Assembly (NCBI RefSeq): GCF_003347495.1
Contig: NZ_QCXY01000001.1
Coordinates: 558,001 to 622,000, forward strand
Reading direction: 5' to 3'
DNA: 64,000 nucleotides
From: Pleomorphovibrio marinus
GTDB lineage: Bacteria > Bacteroidota > Bacteroidia > Cytophagales > Cyclobacteriaceae
Part shown: in pieces, positions 26,192 through 35,275 of the stretch
Position numbering within the stretch: the stretch's first letter is position 1
Layout of the letters: the number at the start of each line of letters is the position of its first letter
Program-made: the position numbers and the translations under genes
The notes under the pieces: generated by a model
What the model was told of the DNA's origin: nothing
The model's database searches: none
The model's input: only the letters and a program-made list of their open reading frames with translations

Positions 26192-26249
26192 GTGCAAGTA
26201 GTGGTCAAACAAAGAAGATTGAAGCCAGTTCTAAAGTAAATTATCAATC

Positions 26250-26930
26250 ATGTCGCGAAACACACTGCAATTTTTGAAGGAGCTCTCCGCAAACAACCAT
26301 AAACCATGGATGGATGCCAATCGAGAATGGTATGATGAGGTAAGGCAAGATTTCTTGTCGGAAGTGGAAGGACTTTTAAAAATGCTATCCTTAGTGGATC
26401 CTTCACTTGGAATTTTAAAACCAAAGGATTGCGTTTTTCGGCAAAACAGGGATATCCGGTTCAGTAAGGACAAACGACCCTACAAGGAAAATATGGCAGC
26501 CTATTTCTCTCCTAAAGGCAAAAAATCTGCTGGTCCCGGTTTTTACCTCCATATACAACCTCAAGGAAGCTTTTTAGCTGGAGGGGTTTGGATGCCCCCA
26601 AGTGAAGAACTAAAAAAAATAAGGCAAGAAATTGATTATGCAGGAAAGGAACTCCATAAGATTTTAAGTGAGCCTACTTTTTCCGGCTACTTTGGTGGTC
26701 TGGAAGGCGAGCAGCTAAAGACCAGTCCCAGGGACTACGAACCTGATCATCCCTATATTGATTTACTGAATTTTAAAAGTTTCATCGTTTCAAAGAAGTT
26801 GGAGGATAAAGAAGTCAATTCCGGGGCTTACATACGAATGGCTGAAGAGGCTTTTGTCAAAATGCAGCCTTTCCTTGAATTTTTATCCAGGGCATTGGAA
26901 GATGTAGAAGATGGGTCAGGTACCCTATAA
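26250..26930 (+). CDS. DUF2461 family protein
   Basis: 226 residues that match the DUF2461/TIGR02453 pattern along their full length: LQFLKELSANNHKPWMDANR near the N-terminus, DCVFRQNRDIRFSKDKRPYK in the middle, and GPGFYLHIQPQGSFLAGGVW followed by P(S)EEL. Cytoplasmic; function is not established for the family. It starts 58 bases after the lipoprotein stop on the same strand and may be co-transcribed. Confidence 0.88.
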   Translation: MSRNTLQFLKELSANNHKPWMDANREWYDEVRQDFLSEVEGLLKMLSLVDPSLGILKPKDCVFRQNRDIRFSKDKRPYKENMAAYFSPKGKKSAGPGFYLHIQPQGSFLAGGVWMPPSEELKKIRQEIDYAGKELHKILSEPTFSGYFGGLEGEQLKTSPRDYEPDHPYIDLLNFKSFIVSKKLEDKEVNSGAYIRMAEEAFVKMQPFLEFLSRALEDVEDGSGTL

Positions 26931-26977
26931 AAAACCCACCCCGGCACACTAAAAAGTAAGGATGGTGCCGGGATGGG
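26930..26977 (-). terminator. Terminator hairpin between convergent genes
   Basis: CCCACCCCGGCAC (26935-26947) pairs with GTGCCGGGATGGG (26965-26977) with one mismatch. The A-run at 26929-26934 provides a U-tract for minus-strand transcripts, so it serves the Kazal-protein gene. Confidence 0.7.
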
Positions 26978-27007
26978 AGCCTGAAAACACACTACCAGTC
27001 CGCTACC

Positions 27008-27244
27008 TCATGGACACTCTCCCTCAGTCCAGCTAGTTAGGCCTGCATTAGTGGCGGCACAGGCATTACCATAGGTTTTCCCGTCACATCCGCATACAGG
27101 CCTATAGTCCATGGTGCATACCCCTTCAGGATTAATTTTCTCACTATCAATACAACCGTCCCTGACGATTTCCCTGGGGCTGTGGTCCTCTGCGCAAGTG
27201 AAGGACATCAATACGATCAAATAGGCAAAAACATATCTTTTCAT
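27008..27244 (-). CDS. Kazal-domain lipoprotein
   Basis: 78 residues from the ATG at 27244; the longer open frame upstream lacks a signal. The lipobox is LMSFTC (Cys16). The domain begins at [13 protein letters not shown] and has the Kazal core [20 protein letters not shown] with a final Cys in EGECP. Kazal domains inhibit serine proteases in a substrate-like manner. A surface lipoprotein of this kind could shield the cell from its own or foreign proteases. The gene stands alone between a terminator and a repeat region. Confidence 0.85.
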   Translation of the reverse strand: MKRYVFAYLIVLMSFTCAEDHSPREIVRDGCIDSEKINPEGVCTMDYRPVCGCDGKTYGNACAATNAGLTSWTEGECP

Positions 27245-27486
27245 GTGTTTATAATTGATTTTTATTTGCCACATGGAACCTCGCAATCTTAATCATCCCT
27301 CCGTGCGTCGCTTGCGTCATGCCCTGACTGCCGTCAGGACAGGCTCGATTTCATGTGTTTATAATTGTTTCTTAATGGTCACATAGCCTGCCCCGAACTT
27401 GCTTCGAGGAACTCGTTTCGGGGGAATCCCGCAATCTTAATCATCTCTATATGAGATGTCCTGCCCATGCTCGATTTCATGGTGTT
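27240..27486. repeat. Imperfect tandem repeat upstream of Kazal gene
   Basis: Two diverged units share three blocks in the same order. These are TCATGTGTTTATAATTG at 27241 and 27351, CGCAATCTTAATCAT at 27282 and 27430, and GCTCGATTTCATG at 27343 and 27469. The spacing between copies varies from 110 to 148 bases because of indels. Embedded palindromes include CCTGAC-TGCC-GTCAGG (27323) and CCCCGAA/TTCGGGG (27391/27417). The first block overlaps the Kazal start codon, so the unit looks like a duplicated leader region. No protein is evident here. Confidence 0.65.
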
Positions 27487-27566
27487 TTTCTTCTTACTTC
27501 AATACCAAGACGAAAAGTGAAGAAAAAGTGCTACAACAGCTACAGGATTTTTTTAACTTTTTGGAC

Positions 27567-27594
27567 AAAAAAAAACCGGAAACAAATTTCCGGT
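27567..27594 (-). terminator. Intrinsic terminator of the thioredoxin fusion gene
   Basis: ACCGGAAA/TTTCCGGT stem with loop CAAA and a run of nine A on the left, i.e. a U-run on the minus strand, 30 bases after the stop at 27624. Confidence 0.85.
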
Positions 27595-27623
27595 CTTCCT
27601 TTATGTGCGCTTATTTATTATGG

Positions 27624-28832
27624 TTAGTAATATCTGCCTATCATTGGATGGTCCACAATAGTACGTCTCAAGGCATAGGGTTCAATGGTACCGGGAACCT
27701 TATGGTAAACCTTGCCTCCTGGCTCTATCAAAAGCGTAAGTGGTAGGCTCCCATCCCAATCGTTTCCTACAATTTCAATGGAGGCATATTTATCATCACT
27801 GTCCACTAGGTAATTTGGAGTGGCACTGTTTTTCCCTTTAAGGAACTTCAAGACTTTTTCCTCGGCATCTGGGCTGTCCAAGCTCACGGATACAAACTCG
27901 AAATCCCTTCCACTGTACATACGGTGTAACTCCACAAATTCTGGGTATTCCACTATGCAGGGTCCACACCAAGTGGCCCAGAAATTTACCAGCCTAAGGT
28001 TATCGCTATCATTTGCCAATAGCTCCTCCAATTCCCCAGGCTCGATTTTTTCCAAGGTAACCTCCTTTTCTTTCCATTCTGCATTCACCTTTATCGTGAA
28101 TTCGTTTTTCCAGGCCCACTTTATAGAACAACCAAAGGCAGGTGTGGTGGCTCTATCCTCTGCCAAGGCCTGACCCTGCAAGGTTTGCTCTATAGCATGC
28201 GTTAAGTCCTCTGCTTGGGCTGTTCCTGGTTTCTCCGATTTATCTATCCTGCCCTGATAGGTGAGCTTTCTGTCCTTATCGAATACAAAAACATGAGGGG
28301 TTGCAGTGGGACCATAGGCAGTGGAATAGTGGTGCTCATCCCCATCATAAAGATAAGGGTAGTTGTAGTTCTTGTCCTCGGCACGGATCACCATGCTCTT
28401 AAAATCGTCGTTGAGATCAGAATATCCCAATTCCTCCGGCAATACAGCGATCGGGCTGTTTGGGGATATTGCAACAAAATCCACTCCTTTGTCACTGTAC
28501 TTTTCTACCACATCATAGAATCGATCTTCGTATGCCTGAGCAGTAGGGCAGTGGTTGCATGTAAAGTTGATCACCAGAACCTCCCCATCAAAGTCCTCCA
28601 GAGTATAATTCCTTCCATCTATTCCAGGAAGGTCAAATGGAGGAGCCTCTTCTCCGATTTTTAGGGTTTCGGTTGGTTTTTCCGCCACCACTTTCGGGTT
28701 GGGTTTGAAGCCTTCTGACGCGACCTCCTCATCTTCGGATTTGTCCGTTTCTTGAGGGCCACATGACATAGTCAAGGAGAGAAATAGAAGGGATGGTATA
28801 AGGATAAAGCCCTTTACATTTCTGATTTTCAT
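27624..28832 (-). CDS. Redoxin-thioredoxin fusion lipoprotein
   Basis: 402 residues from the ATG at 28832, which places the lipobox LTMSC correctly. The N-terminal half is an AhpC/TSA-redoxin domain with FTCNHCPTAQAYEDRF (Cys92, Cys95) and ends GCSIKW. The C-terminal half is a TlpA-like thioredoxin with NFWATWCGPCIVEYPEF (Cys289, Cys292). Both CxxC pairs are intact, so it is likely a membrane-anchored periplasmic disulfide reductase or peroxide-related enzyme. The same two domains occur as separate adjacent genes at 41659-42766. It lies 62 bases downstream of the iron ABC operon and may be read through from it. Confidence 0.87.
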   Translation of the reverse strand: MKIRNVKGFILIPSLLFLSLTMSCGPQETDKSEDEEVASEGFKPNPKVVAEKPTETLKIGEEAPPFDLPGIDGRNYTLEDFDGEVLVINFTCNHCPTAQAYEDRFYDVVEKYSDKGVDFVAISPNSPIAVLPEELGYSDLNDDFKSMVIRAEDKNYNYPYLYDGDEHHYSTAYGPTATPHVFVFDKDRKLTYQGRIDKSEKPGTAQAEDLTHAIEQTLQGQALAEDRATTPAFGCSIKWAWKNEFTIKVNAEWKEKEVTLEKIEPGELEELLANDSDNLRLVNFWATWCGPCIVEYPEFVELHRMYSGRDFEFVSVSLDSPDAEEKVLKFLKGKNSATPNYLVDSDDKYASIEIVGNDWDGSLPLTLLIEPGGKVYHKVPGTIEPYALRRTIVDHPMIGRYY

Positions 28833-28894
28833 CTGCATAGGTTTTTGGTTTAAGTTCAAAATTAAGAAAAAATTGGTAGAAAATGGGGCTTCAA

Positions 28895-29932
28895 TCAGAA
28901 AGCTTCCTCCACCCCGAACTTCTTCACAGTAAAAAACACGCGTTCCTGCTCCGTGAATTCTTTGTAGGGATTGGCTCTAACATAAATGAATTTCCCCTCA
29001 TCATCACAAATATGCAAAAGCTGATGGTCCCCAAAATAAACTCTTTTCACAAGCCTTCCGCTCATTGGTTGGAGGGGATTTTTTTTCGCCTGAGCCTGTT
29101 CCGGTCGGAATAGGAGCTTTACCTTTCCTGAAAAGTTCTTTGACCTTTCGTCAGGAATAAAACCGAAATTGGAATAAAAGCCATCATTAGTAGGGGTGGC
29201 AAGCACTTCATTTCTTCTTCCAAAAAAATTGGCAACGTAGCCATTGGAGGGTTTTTCATACAGGGCTTTTGGCGTGTCTATTTGCTGTAGGTATCCCTTG
29301 TGCAATATGGCTATTCTATCGGAGGTGGACAGAGCGTCCCTGGTGTCGTGTGTCACGAAAATAGCAGTGACCCCGGTAGTTTTGATGATTTGTCTAACCT
29401 CTTCCCTCACCTGGTCCTTTAGCATGGCATCCAAGTTACTGAACGGCTCATCCATGAGCAATATGGAAGGACTGGGGGCTATGGCCCTGGCCAAGGCCAC
29501 ACGTTGTTGTTGACCGCCGGATAACTGATGAGGATATTTTTGGTAATTTTCAATAAGCCCTACCAGATGTAAGGTTTCCTTGGCTTTTTTTTCCGGGTTG
29601 TTTTCCTTGCCTTTGAGCCCAAATTTTACGTTGTCAAGAATGCTCAGATGGGGAAACAAGGCATAGTCTTGGAATACCATCCCTACGTTTCGTTTATTGG
29701 CAGGAACGGACTTTTTACCTTCTACAATGATTTGTCCACCCAGCTTAATATGACCTGCATCCGGATGTTCTAACCCGGCAATCAGCCTAAGGAGTGTTGT
29801 TTTGCCTGAGCCACTTTCTCCAACTAGGGAAAGGATTTCCCCTTGATTTACTTCAAAGGAAACATCTTTTACAGCATATTGCTCAGCTTCAGAATATTTT
29901 TTATCGATGCAGTGAAGTGCTAAAATCGTCAT
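28895..29932 (-). CDS. fbpC: Ferric-iron ABC transporter ATPase
   Basis: 345 residues. Walker A GESGSGKTTL, Q-loop VFQDYALFPH, signature LSGGQQQRVALARA, Walker B ILLMDEPFSNLD and H-loop VTHDTRD are all present, followed by a C-terminal TOBE-like domain (about 240-345). Its start overlaps the permease stop by four bases (29929-29932), implying translational coupling. It energises import of iron through the permease encoded upstream. The substrate is inferred from the linked binding protein and double-length permease. Confidence 0.9.
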   Translation of the reverse strand: MTILALHCIDKKYSEAEQYAVKDVSFEVNQGEILSLVGESGSGKTTLLRLIAGLEHPDAGHIKLGGQIIVEGKKSVPANKRNVGMVFQDYALFPHLSILDNVKFGLKGKENNPEKKAKETLHLVGLIENYQKYPHQLSGGQQQRVALARAIAPSPSILLMDEPFSNLDAMLKDQVREEVRQIIKTTGVTAIFVTHDTRDALSTSDRIAILHKGYLQQIDTPKALYEKPSNGYVANFFGRRNEVLATPTNDGFYSNFGFIPDERSKNFSGKVKLLFRPEQAQAKKNPLQPMSGRLVKRVYFGDHQLLHICDDEGKFIYVRANPYKEFTEQERVFFTVKKFGVEEAF

Positions 29933-31587
29933 TCAGAATTACCCACTTTTCCTAATAATCCTCGCTTACGGATCAACCTGTTTAGGAAAATAATTGGTAT
30001 TATTCCCGTTAAAATTATGATCAGCGAGGCATTTGCCGACTCAGCTATCATTTCATTTGTGGCCATATCAAAAGCTTTGGTGGCCAGTGTCTGATAGTTG
30101 AACGGACGAAGGATCAAAGTTAATGGTAATTCTTTTAAAACATCTACAAAAACAAGCAATATACCACTAAGAACACTTGTTTTTATCAAGGGCAGATCCA
30201 CTTTAGCAAGGGTTTTGCAAGTTCCCCGGCCTAGAAGCCTGCTAGCTTCATTCACATGTATACCGATTTTTTGGAAACCCGCCTCTATGGGATTGTAGCC
30301 TACTGCCATAAACCGCACCACATAAGCAAAAGCCAGGGCCAATAAAGTACCTGATAGAATAAGCCTCCCAGTACCTACCGGAAAACTGTCTATGATCCAA
30401 TGGTCCAGGCTCAGCAAAGGAATCATGATACCTACTGCAATCACCGCACCGGGTACAGCATATCCTAGGGTGGAAACCTTGGTAATGTTTTTTAGCCATT
30501 TGAATGGGCTAAGACGCAAGCTATACAATAAAATTACGGATAAAAAGGCAATGATTAAGCCGACCCCAGCAGCAAGCCCGAAGCTTCTTCCTACTAAAAG
30601 AAAGAAATGCTGGTCAATCACTTTCTCATAGGTAAGCCCAACCCACTGGCAGATTTGTAGGAAAGGAACAAAAAAACTCAACAAAAATATGCCTGTACAG
30701 ATTAAGGTCAAGGTCCACCTTTTACCCAAGCTAAGCTTTGCTCTTACCAAAGGTTTTGTCATTGAGTTATTGGCGGAAAAACGACGGTTTCCCCTTTGAA
30801 GCCCTTCTAAGTATAGAATCACGAAAACTAATACCATGAGGATGGCCGCTAAATATATGGCAGTGGCCGCATCACCCATGGAAAACCATGCCCTGAAAAT
30901 TCCTGTGGTAAAGGTATTCACCCCAAAATACTTTACCGTACCATAATCATTAAGAACCTCCATGGATGCCAATGCAATTCCCCCCACGATCGCGGGTCTG
31001 GCCATAGGTAATGCCACTTTAAAGAAAGTATTCCAACTGTTTTTCCCAAGTAAGGAGGAGGCCTCCTGCAAGGTTTTGGACTGTTGCAAAAAAGAGGCTC
31101 TTGCCAATAAAAACACATAAGGGAATAGGGTGATAGAAAGTATGAAAATTGCGCCGGGGATATTCATGATGTCCACGAGCGACCCCTTAACCTGAATACC
31201 AAAGCTGTTTCTCAAAAAAGTTTGGATAGGCCCGGTATAATCCAACAGCCCCACATAGGTGTAAGCCATTATATAGGCTGGAAAGCCCAATGGCAAAATA
31301 AGCAACCATTCAAAATATCTTCTGCCTGGAAATTGGTAATTGGTCACCATCCAGGCGGTACTAACACCAAGGAGGAAAGTAAAAAAAGATACTCCAGCAA
31401 GAATGAATAGGGTGTTTTTGAAATATCCAAAGAGTAGGTTTTCTGCCAGGTGTGCCCAACTGGCTCCGGGGGCTTCGAATATCTTGAAGAAAATGGTGAG
31501 CAGTGGAGTGGCAACCAAAATCAATATGAGTATGGTTCCGGTCATCCAGTGGTTCCACCAATAATATTGTTGCTTAGTAAGTTGCAA
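29929..31587 (-). CDS. fbpB: Ferric-iron ABC transporter permease
   Basis: 552 residues with about twelve hydrophobic segments in two repeated MetI-type halves. EAA loops are visible in EASSLLGKNSWNTFFKVALP (first half) and EASRLLGRGTCKTLAKVDLP (second half). This fused, double-length permease is typical of FbpB/SfuB iron(III) systems in the inner membrane. It lies between the binding-protein gene (43 bases upstream) and the ATPase gene (overlapping). Confidence 0.9.
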   Translation of the reverse strand: MQLTKQQYYWWNHWMTGTILILILVATPLLTIFFKIFEAPGASWAHLAENLLFGYFKNTLFILAGVSFFTFLLGVSTAWMVTNYQFPGRRYFEWLLILPLGFPAYIMAYTYVGLLDYTGPIQTFLRNSFGIQVKGSLVDIMNIPGAIFILSITLFPYVFLLARASFLQQSKTLQEASSLLGKNSWNTFFKVALPMARPAIVGGIALASMEVLNDYGTVKYFGVNTFTTGIFRAWFSMGDAATAIYLAAILMVLVFVILYLEGLQRGNRRFSANNSMTKPLVRAKLSLGKRWTLTLICTGIFLLSFFVPFLQICQWVGLTYEKVIDQHFFLLVGRSFGLAAGVGLIIAFLSVILLYSLRLSPFKWLKNITKVSTLGYAVPGAVIAVGIMIPLLSLDHWIIDSFPVGTGRLILSGTLLALAFAYVVRFMAVGYNPIEAGFQKIGIHVNEASRLLGRGTCKTLAKVDLPLIKTSVLSGILLVFVDVLKELPLTLILRPFNYQTLATKAFDMATNEMIAESANASLIIILTGIIPIIFLNRLIRKRGLLGKVGNSE

Positions 31588-31630
31588 GCTCTTTGAGTTT
31601 ATGTTAAGACCTTAAGTATTGTACTTTAAT

Positions 31631-32665
31631 TTATTTCCAGCCTACCCTATCGAAAATGACGACTGCATCTCTGTTGTTTTCTCCCAATAAGGATAAATTA
31701 ATGCGGTCAGCCTTAAAATCCCCCCAAGATTGCAAAAGGGATGATGGGGAAACTTTTTCATTCACTGGATATTCATAATTAGTTTCAGATAGGAATTTTT
31801 GGGCCTCTTCCCCGGAGAGAAACTCCAATAGTTTGACAGCATTTTCTTTATTTGGAGAATATTTGGTAACACCGGCTCCCGAAATATTGATATGGGTTCC
31901 CCTGCCATCTTGATTAGGGAAAAACAACCCAACCTGCTCTGCCGCCTTCACCTCTTCGTTGTTGCTGTCGTTAAGCATTAATCCTATATAATAACTGTTG
32001 ACAATAGCGATGTCACCTTCACCTGAGGCAACAGCTTTCACCTGATCCCTGTCGCTCCCCTTTGGACTTCTCCCCATATTGGCAAGTAGTTTTGCGGCCC
32101 ATTCCTGGGCACCGTCACGCCCATTGGCAACAATGATAGAAGCAAGAAGAGATTGGTTGTAAATGTTCTCTGAAGAACGGGTGAGCACCCTTCCATTCCA
32201 TTTTTCATCCGCGAGGGATTCATATGAATCAAGTTCATCAGGACTTACCCTTTCCTTATGATAGGCTAAAATCCTCGCCCTGTAGGTAAGCCCAAACCAG
32301 TGACCTTCTGGCTCTCTCAAATGCGCAGGTATGTTTTGATCCAGCACCTCTGATTGTATGGGTTGCAATAGGTTTTTTTCCTGTGCACGATGTAGCCTTC
32401 CTGCATCTACAGTTATCAAGACGTCAGCTGGTGATCCCTGCCCTTCTAGTTCAAGTTTCTGTATCAACTCATCCGCAGAGGCATTGACCACATTCACTTT
32501 TATACCTGTTTTTTCCGTGAAGGTGTTAAACAATTGCTGATCTGCCTCATAATGTCTATGGGTATAAATATTGACCACTTCCGACCCTCCTCCCTCACAG
32601 GAAAAAAGGCCAAATGCCAATAACACGCTAAAACTTACTAAAAACAGTTGACTGATTCGATCCAT
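31631..32665 (-). CDS. fbpA: Ferric-iron ABC transporter binding lipoprotein
   Basis: 344 residues from the ATG at 32665 (a GTG three codons upstream also opens the frame). The lipobox is GLFSC. The mature protein is a class II periplasmic binding protein: VNIYTHRHYEADQQLFNTF, the hinge region DVLITVDAGRLHRAQEKNLL, and IAIVNSYYIGLML, whose two Tyr match the Fe-binding Tyr pair of FbpA. It delivers ferric iron to the permease. It is first in a three-gene operon and divergent from an OxyR-type regulator. Confidence 0.88.
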   Translation of the reverse strand: MDRISQLFLVSFSVLLAFGLFSCEGGGSEVVNIYTHRHYEADQQLFNTFTEKTGIKVNVVNASADELIQKLELEGQGSPADVLITVDAGRLHRAQEKNLLQPIQSEVLDQNIPAHLREPEGHWFGLTYRARILAYHKERVSPDELDSYESLADEKWNGRVLTRSSENIYNQSLLASIIVANGRDGAQEWAAKLLANMGRSPKGSDRDQVKAVASGEGDIAIVNSYYIGLMLNDSNNEEVKAAEQVGLFFPNQDGRGTHINISGAGVTKYSPNKENAVKLLEFLSGEEAQKFLSETNYEYPVNEKVSPSSLLQSWGDFKADRINLSLLGENNRDAVVIFDRVGWK

Positions 32666-32744
32666 TACCTTCACTTTAGTTAGTATTGTAGAGGCAAAAT
32701 TAACTATTATTTAAATCAAATCTAAATAAAAAGAAAAAGATTTT

Positions 32745-32752
32745 TACCTTTG
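32745..32752 (+). promoter_or_regulatory. Promoter -7 box of oxyR
   Basis: TACCTTTG matches the TAnnTTTG consensus and lies 48 bases before the oxyR start. The -33 region is A-rich without a clear TTG. The 135-base gap to fbpA must also hold that operon's promoter. Confidence 0.45.
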
Positions 32753-32800
32753 TATTGAATTTCCCAAACAAGAAAAAAATATGGGGAAAAACGCTTAACC

Positions 32801-33733
32801 ATGACCATTCAGCAATTGGAGTACATTATCGCTGTGGACAAATTCCGCCATTTTGGACATGCCGCAGAAGCCTGCTTCGTTACTCAGCCTACGCTTAGTG
32901 CCCAAGTCAGCAAGTTGGAAAAGGAGCTGGACGTGGTTATTTTTGACAGGAGCAAAATGCCGGTGATTCCTACGGAGCTGGGGAGCCTACTCATCGCCCA
33001 AGCAAAACGGGTAGTGGCAGAAAGCAAGGCCATTTACGAAACGGTTGCACATCTGAAAGGGGAGGTAGGTGGCGTTTTGAAACTGGGAATTATACCCACA
33101 TTAGCTCCTTATTTGCTTCCCCTGTTTATCCGTGGTTTCATACAAAAATACCCCAGCGTAAAACTTCAGGTGGATGAGATGGTCACAGAAGAGGTGCTCA
33201 AAAAACTCAAGAACGATGAGTTGGACCTGGGAATCGTGGTTACCCCACTGGAAGAGGCAGGCATCTTAGAAAAACCTATATTCTATGAAAAATTTTACGC
33301 CTATCTTTCCAAGAGTCATGCTTTGCTGAAAAGGAAGGAAGTTAAGGTGGAGGAGATCATAAGCGAAGACCTCTGGGTACTTCAACAGGGGCATTGCTTT
33401 AGGGATCAGGTATTGGCCTTGTGTGACCAAAACAAATTTGACAGGATAAACTTCCACTACGAAAGTGGATCCCTGGAAGGCTTAAAAAATCTTGTAAACC
33501 GCTATCAGGGAATCACTCTTTTGCCAGAATTGGCAACTATGGAATTAAGTGAGGAAGAAAAAAGCCGTATTCGTCCCTTTAGTGGGACACCTCCTACACG
33601 GGAAGTTAGCCTGGTCTTGACTAGGGGTTTCTTAAAAAAGAGGCTTGTGGAGCTTTTGTTCGCAGAAATCGCAAATGCGATACCCAAAGAAATGACCTCC
33701 AGGGAGCATGGCGTGGTAGTAAAGTTCAGGTAA
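32801..33733 (+). CDS. oxyR: Peroxide-sensing LysR-type regulator OxyR
   Basis: 310 residues. The N-terminal winged HTH has TIQQLEYIIAVDKFRHFGHA and TQPTLSAQVSKLEKELDV. The effector domain contains GHCFRDQVLALC with Cys199 and Cys208, the same residue numbers as the redox pair of Escherichia coli OxyR, which form the disulfide on peroxide exposure. It therefore probably senses H2O2 directly. It is divergent from the ferric-iron uptake operon, so control of iron import under peroxide stress is plausible. Confidence 0.92.
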   Translation: MTIQQLEYIIAVDKFRHFGHAAEACFVTQPTLSAQVSKLEKELDVVIFDRSKMPVIPTELGSLLIAQAKRVVAESKAIYETVAHLKGEVGGVLKLGIIPTLAPYLLPLFIRGFIQKYPSVKLQVDEMVTEEVLKKLKNDELDLGIVVTPLEEAGILEKPIFYEKFYAYLSKSHALLKRKEVKVEEIISEDLWVLQQGHCFRDQVLALCDQNKFDRINFHYESGSLEGLKNLVNRYQGITLLPELATMELSEEEKSRIRPFSGTPPTREVSLVLTRGFLKKRLVELLFAEIANAIPKEMTSREHGVVVKFR

Positions 33734-33785
33734 GGGGGAATTCTGGTTAAAATGACTTAATTTTGGGGAAAACTAAAAAGTTCCC

Positions 33786-35186
33786 ATGAGTTCAGTTCAA
33801 GACTATATCACTTCCAATAAAGAAAGGTTTTTGGAAGAATTGATGGATTTATTAAGGATTCCTTCCGTTAGTGCAGACCCTTCCTTTAAACAAGATGTAC
33901 ACAGGGCGGCAGATTATGTCAAATCCCAGCTAGAAAAGTCAGGGGTTGATTATGCAGAAATTTGCCCCACAGATGGGTATCCTATTGTATATGCAGAAAA
34001 AATCATAGACCCCAAGGCCCCCACCGTTTTAATTTATGGCCATTATGATGTGCAGCCAGCCGACCCCTATGAGTTATGGGAATCCCCCCCTTTTGAACCG
34101 GTAATAAAAACAACAGACATTCATCCAGATGGTGCCATCTTCGCCCGTGGGTCTGCCGATGATAAAGGGCAGTTTTATATGCATATTAAGGCATTGGAAG
34201 CCATGACATCCCTGGGGGACCTATCTTGCAATGTGAAGTTTATGATAGAGGGTGAGGAAGAAGTGGGCTCCGAAAACCTGGACAGGTTTGTACGTTCCAA
34301 TAAGGAGAAGTTAAAAGCGGATGTGGTGTTGATTTCCGATACCAGTATGATAGCTATGGAACATCCTTCCGTGACCGTGGGTCTTAGAGGACTTGCTTAC
34401 TTGCAGGTAGAAGTAACCGGCCCCAATAGGGATTTGCACAGCGGAACCTATGGTGGTGCGGTGGCCAACCCCATCAATATCCTTTGTAAGATGATTGCTT
34501 CCCTGCAAGATGAAGATAACCGTATTAGTATTCCTGGCTTTTATGATAAGGTGGAAAATTATGACAAGGAATACAGAGAGGAATTAAATAAGGCTCCATT
34601 CGAGGAGAAGGATTATCGCAAAAAGCTGGAAATAGCAGAGACTTGGGGTGAAAAGGGATTTACTACTATAGAAAGAGTGGGAATAAGGCCAACCTTGGAT
34701 GTGAACGGCATTTGGGGTGGGTATATAGGTGAAGGGGCCAAAACTGTTCTCCCCTCAAAAGCTTATGCAAAGATTTCAATGCGTCTGGTTCCCCATCAAG
34801 ACCACAAGGAAATCGCCAAACTTTTTGAGCAACACTTTATTAGCTTGGCACCTCCGGCCGTGAAAGTCAAGGTTATTCCCCATCATGGAGGACAGCCTGC
34901 CGTGGTGCCCACAGACAGTGCCGGATATTTTGCAGCCGAGGCGGCCATTGAGGAGGCTTTTGGAAAAAAGGCCATCCCCACCCGTGAAGGTGGATCCATC
35001 CCAATCACTTCTCTGTTTCAACAGGAATTGAAGCTAGACCCCATACTAATGGGATTTGGGCTTGACACAGACTCCATTCATTCCCCAAATGAACACTATG
35101 GAGTAAAGAACTACCTGCTGGGTATAGAAACCATTGCACTGTTTTTCAAGCACTTCAAAAATCAATTTGAGAAAGCAAACTCGTAA
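33786..35186 (+). CDS. M20 family dipeptidase
   Basis: 466 residues. Metal-site motifs are IYGHYDVQPADP (His and following Asp), GSADDKGQ (bridging Asp), EGEEEVGSENL (general base and metal Glu), SDTSM and the late His in DSIHSPNEHYG. The lid domain spans about 200-350. Length and motifs fit cytoplasmic dipeptidases of the CNDP/PepV-like branch that cleave short peptides using two zinc or manganese ions. It begins 53 bases after oxyR on the same strand; a TAATTTTG promoter-like box at about 33757 suggests its own transcript. Confidence 0.9.
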   Translation: MSSVQDYITSNKERFLEELMDLLRIPSVSADPSFKQDVHRAADYVKSQLEKSGVDYAEICPTDGYPIVYAEKIIDPKAPTVLIYGHYDVQPADPYELWESPPFEPVIKTTDIHPDGAIFARGSADDKGQFYMHIKALEAMTSLGDLSCNVKFMIEGEEEVGSENLDRFVRSNKEKLKADVVLISDTSMIAMEHPSVTVGLRGLAYLQVEVTGPNRDLHSGTYGGAVANPINILCKMIASLQDEDNRISIPGFYDKVENYDKEYREELNKAPFEEKDYRKKLEIAETWGEKGFTTIERVGIRPTLDVNGIWGGYIGEGAKTVLPSKAYAKISMRLVPHQDHKEIAKLFEQHFISLAPPAVKVKVIPHHGGQPAVVPTDSAGYFAAEAAIEEAFGKKAIPTREGGSIPITSLFQQELKLDPILMGFGLDTDSIHSPNEHYGVKNYLLGIETIALFFKHFKNQFEKANS

Positions 35187-35275
35187 AACCAAAGTACCGC
35201 AAATGTAAACCTTGGTCATGAAGGAACTTATATGTACTAAGGTGTCTTACTAAATAGTTGAAAAATAAAACTACT

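Noticed and set aside
27240-27486. CRISPR-like array
   Set aside because: Only two diverged units with variable spacing and no regular spacers; no cas genes are in the window.
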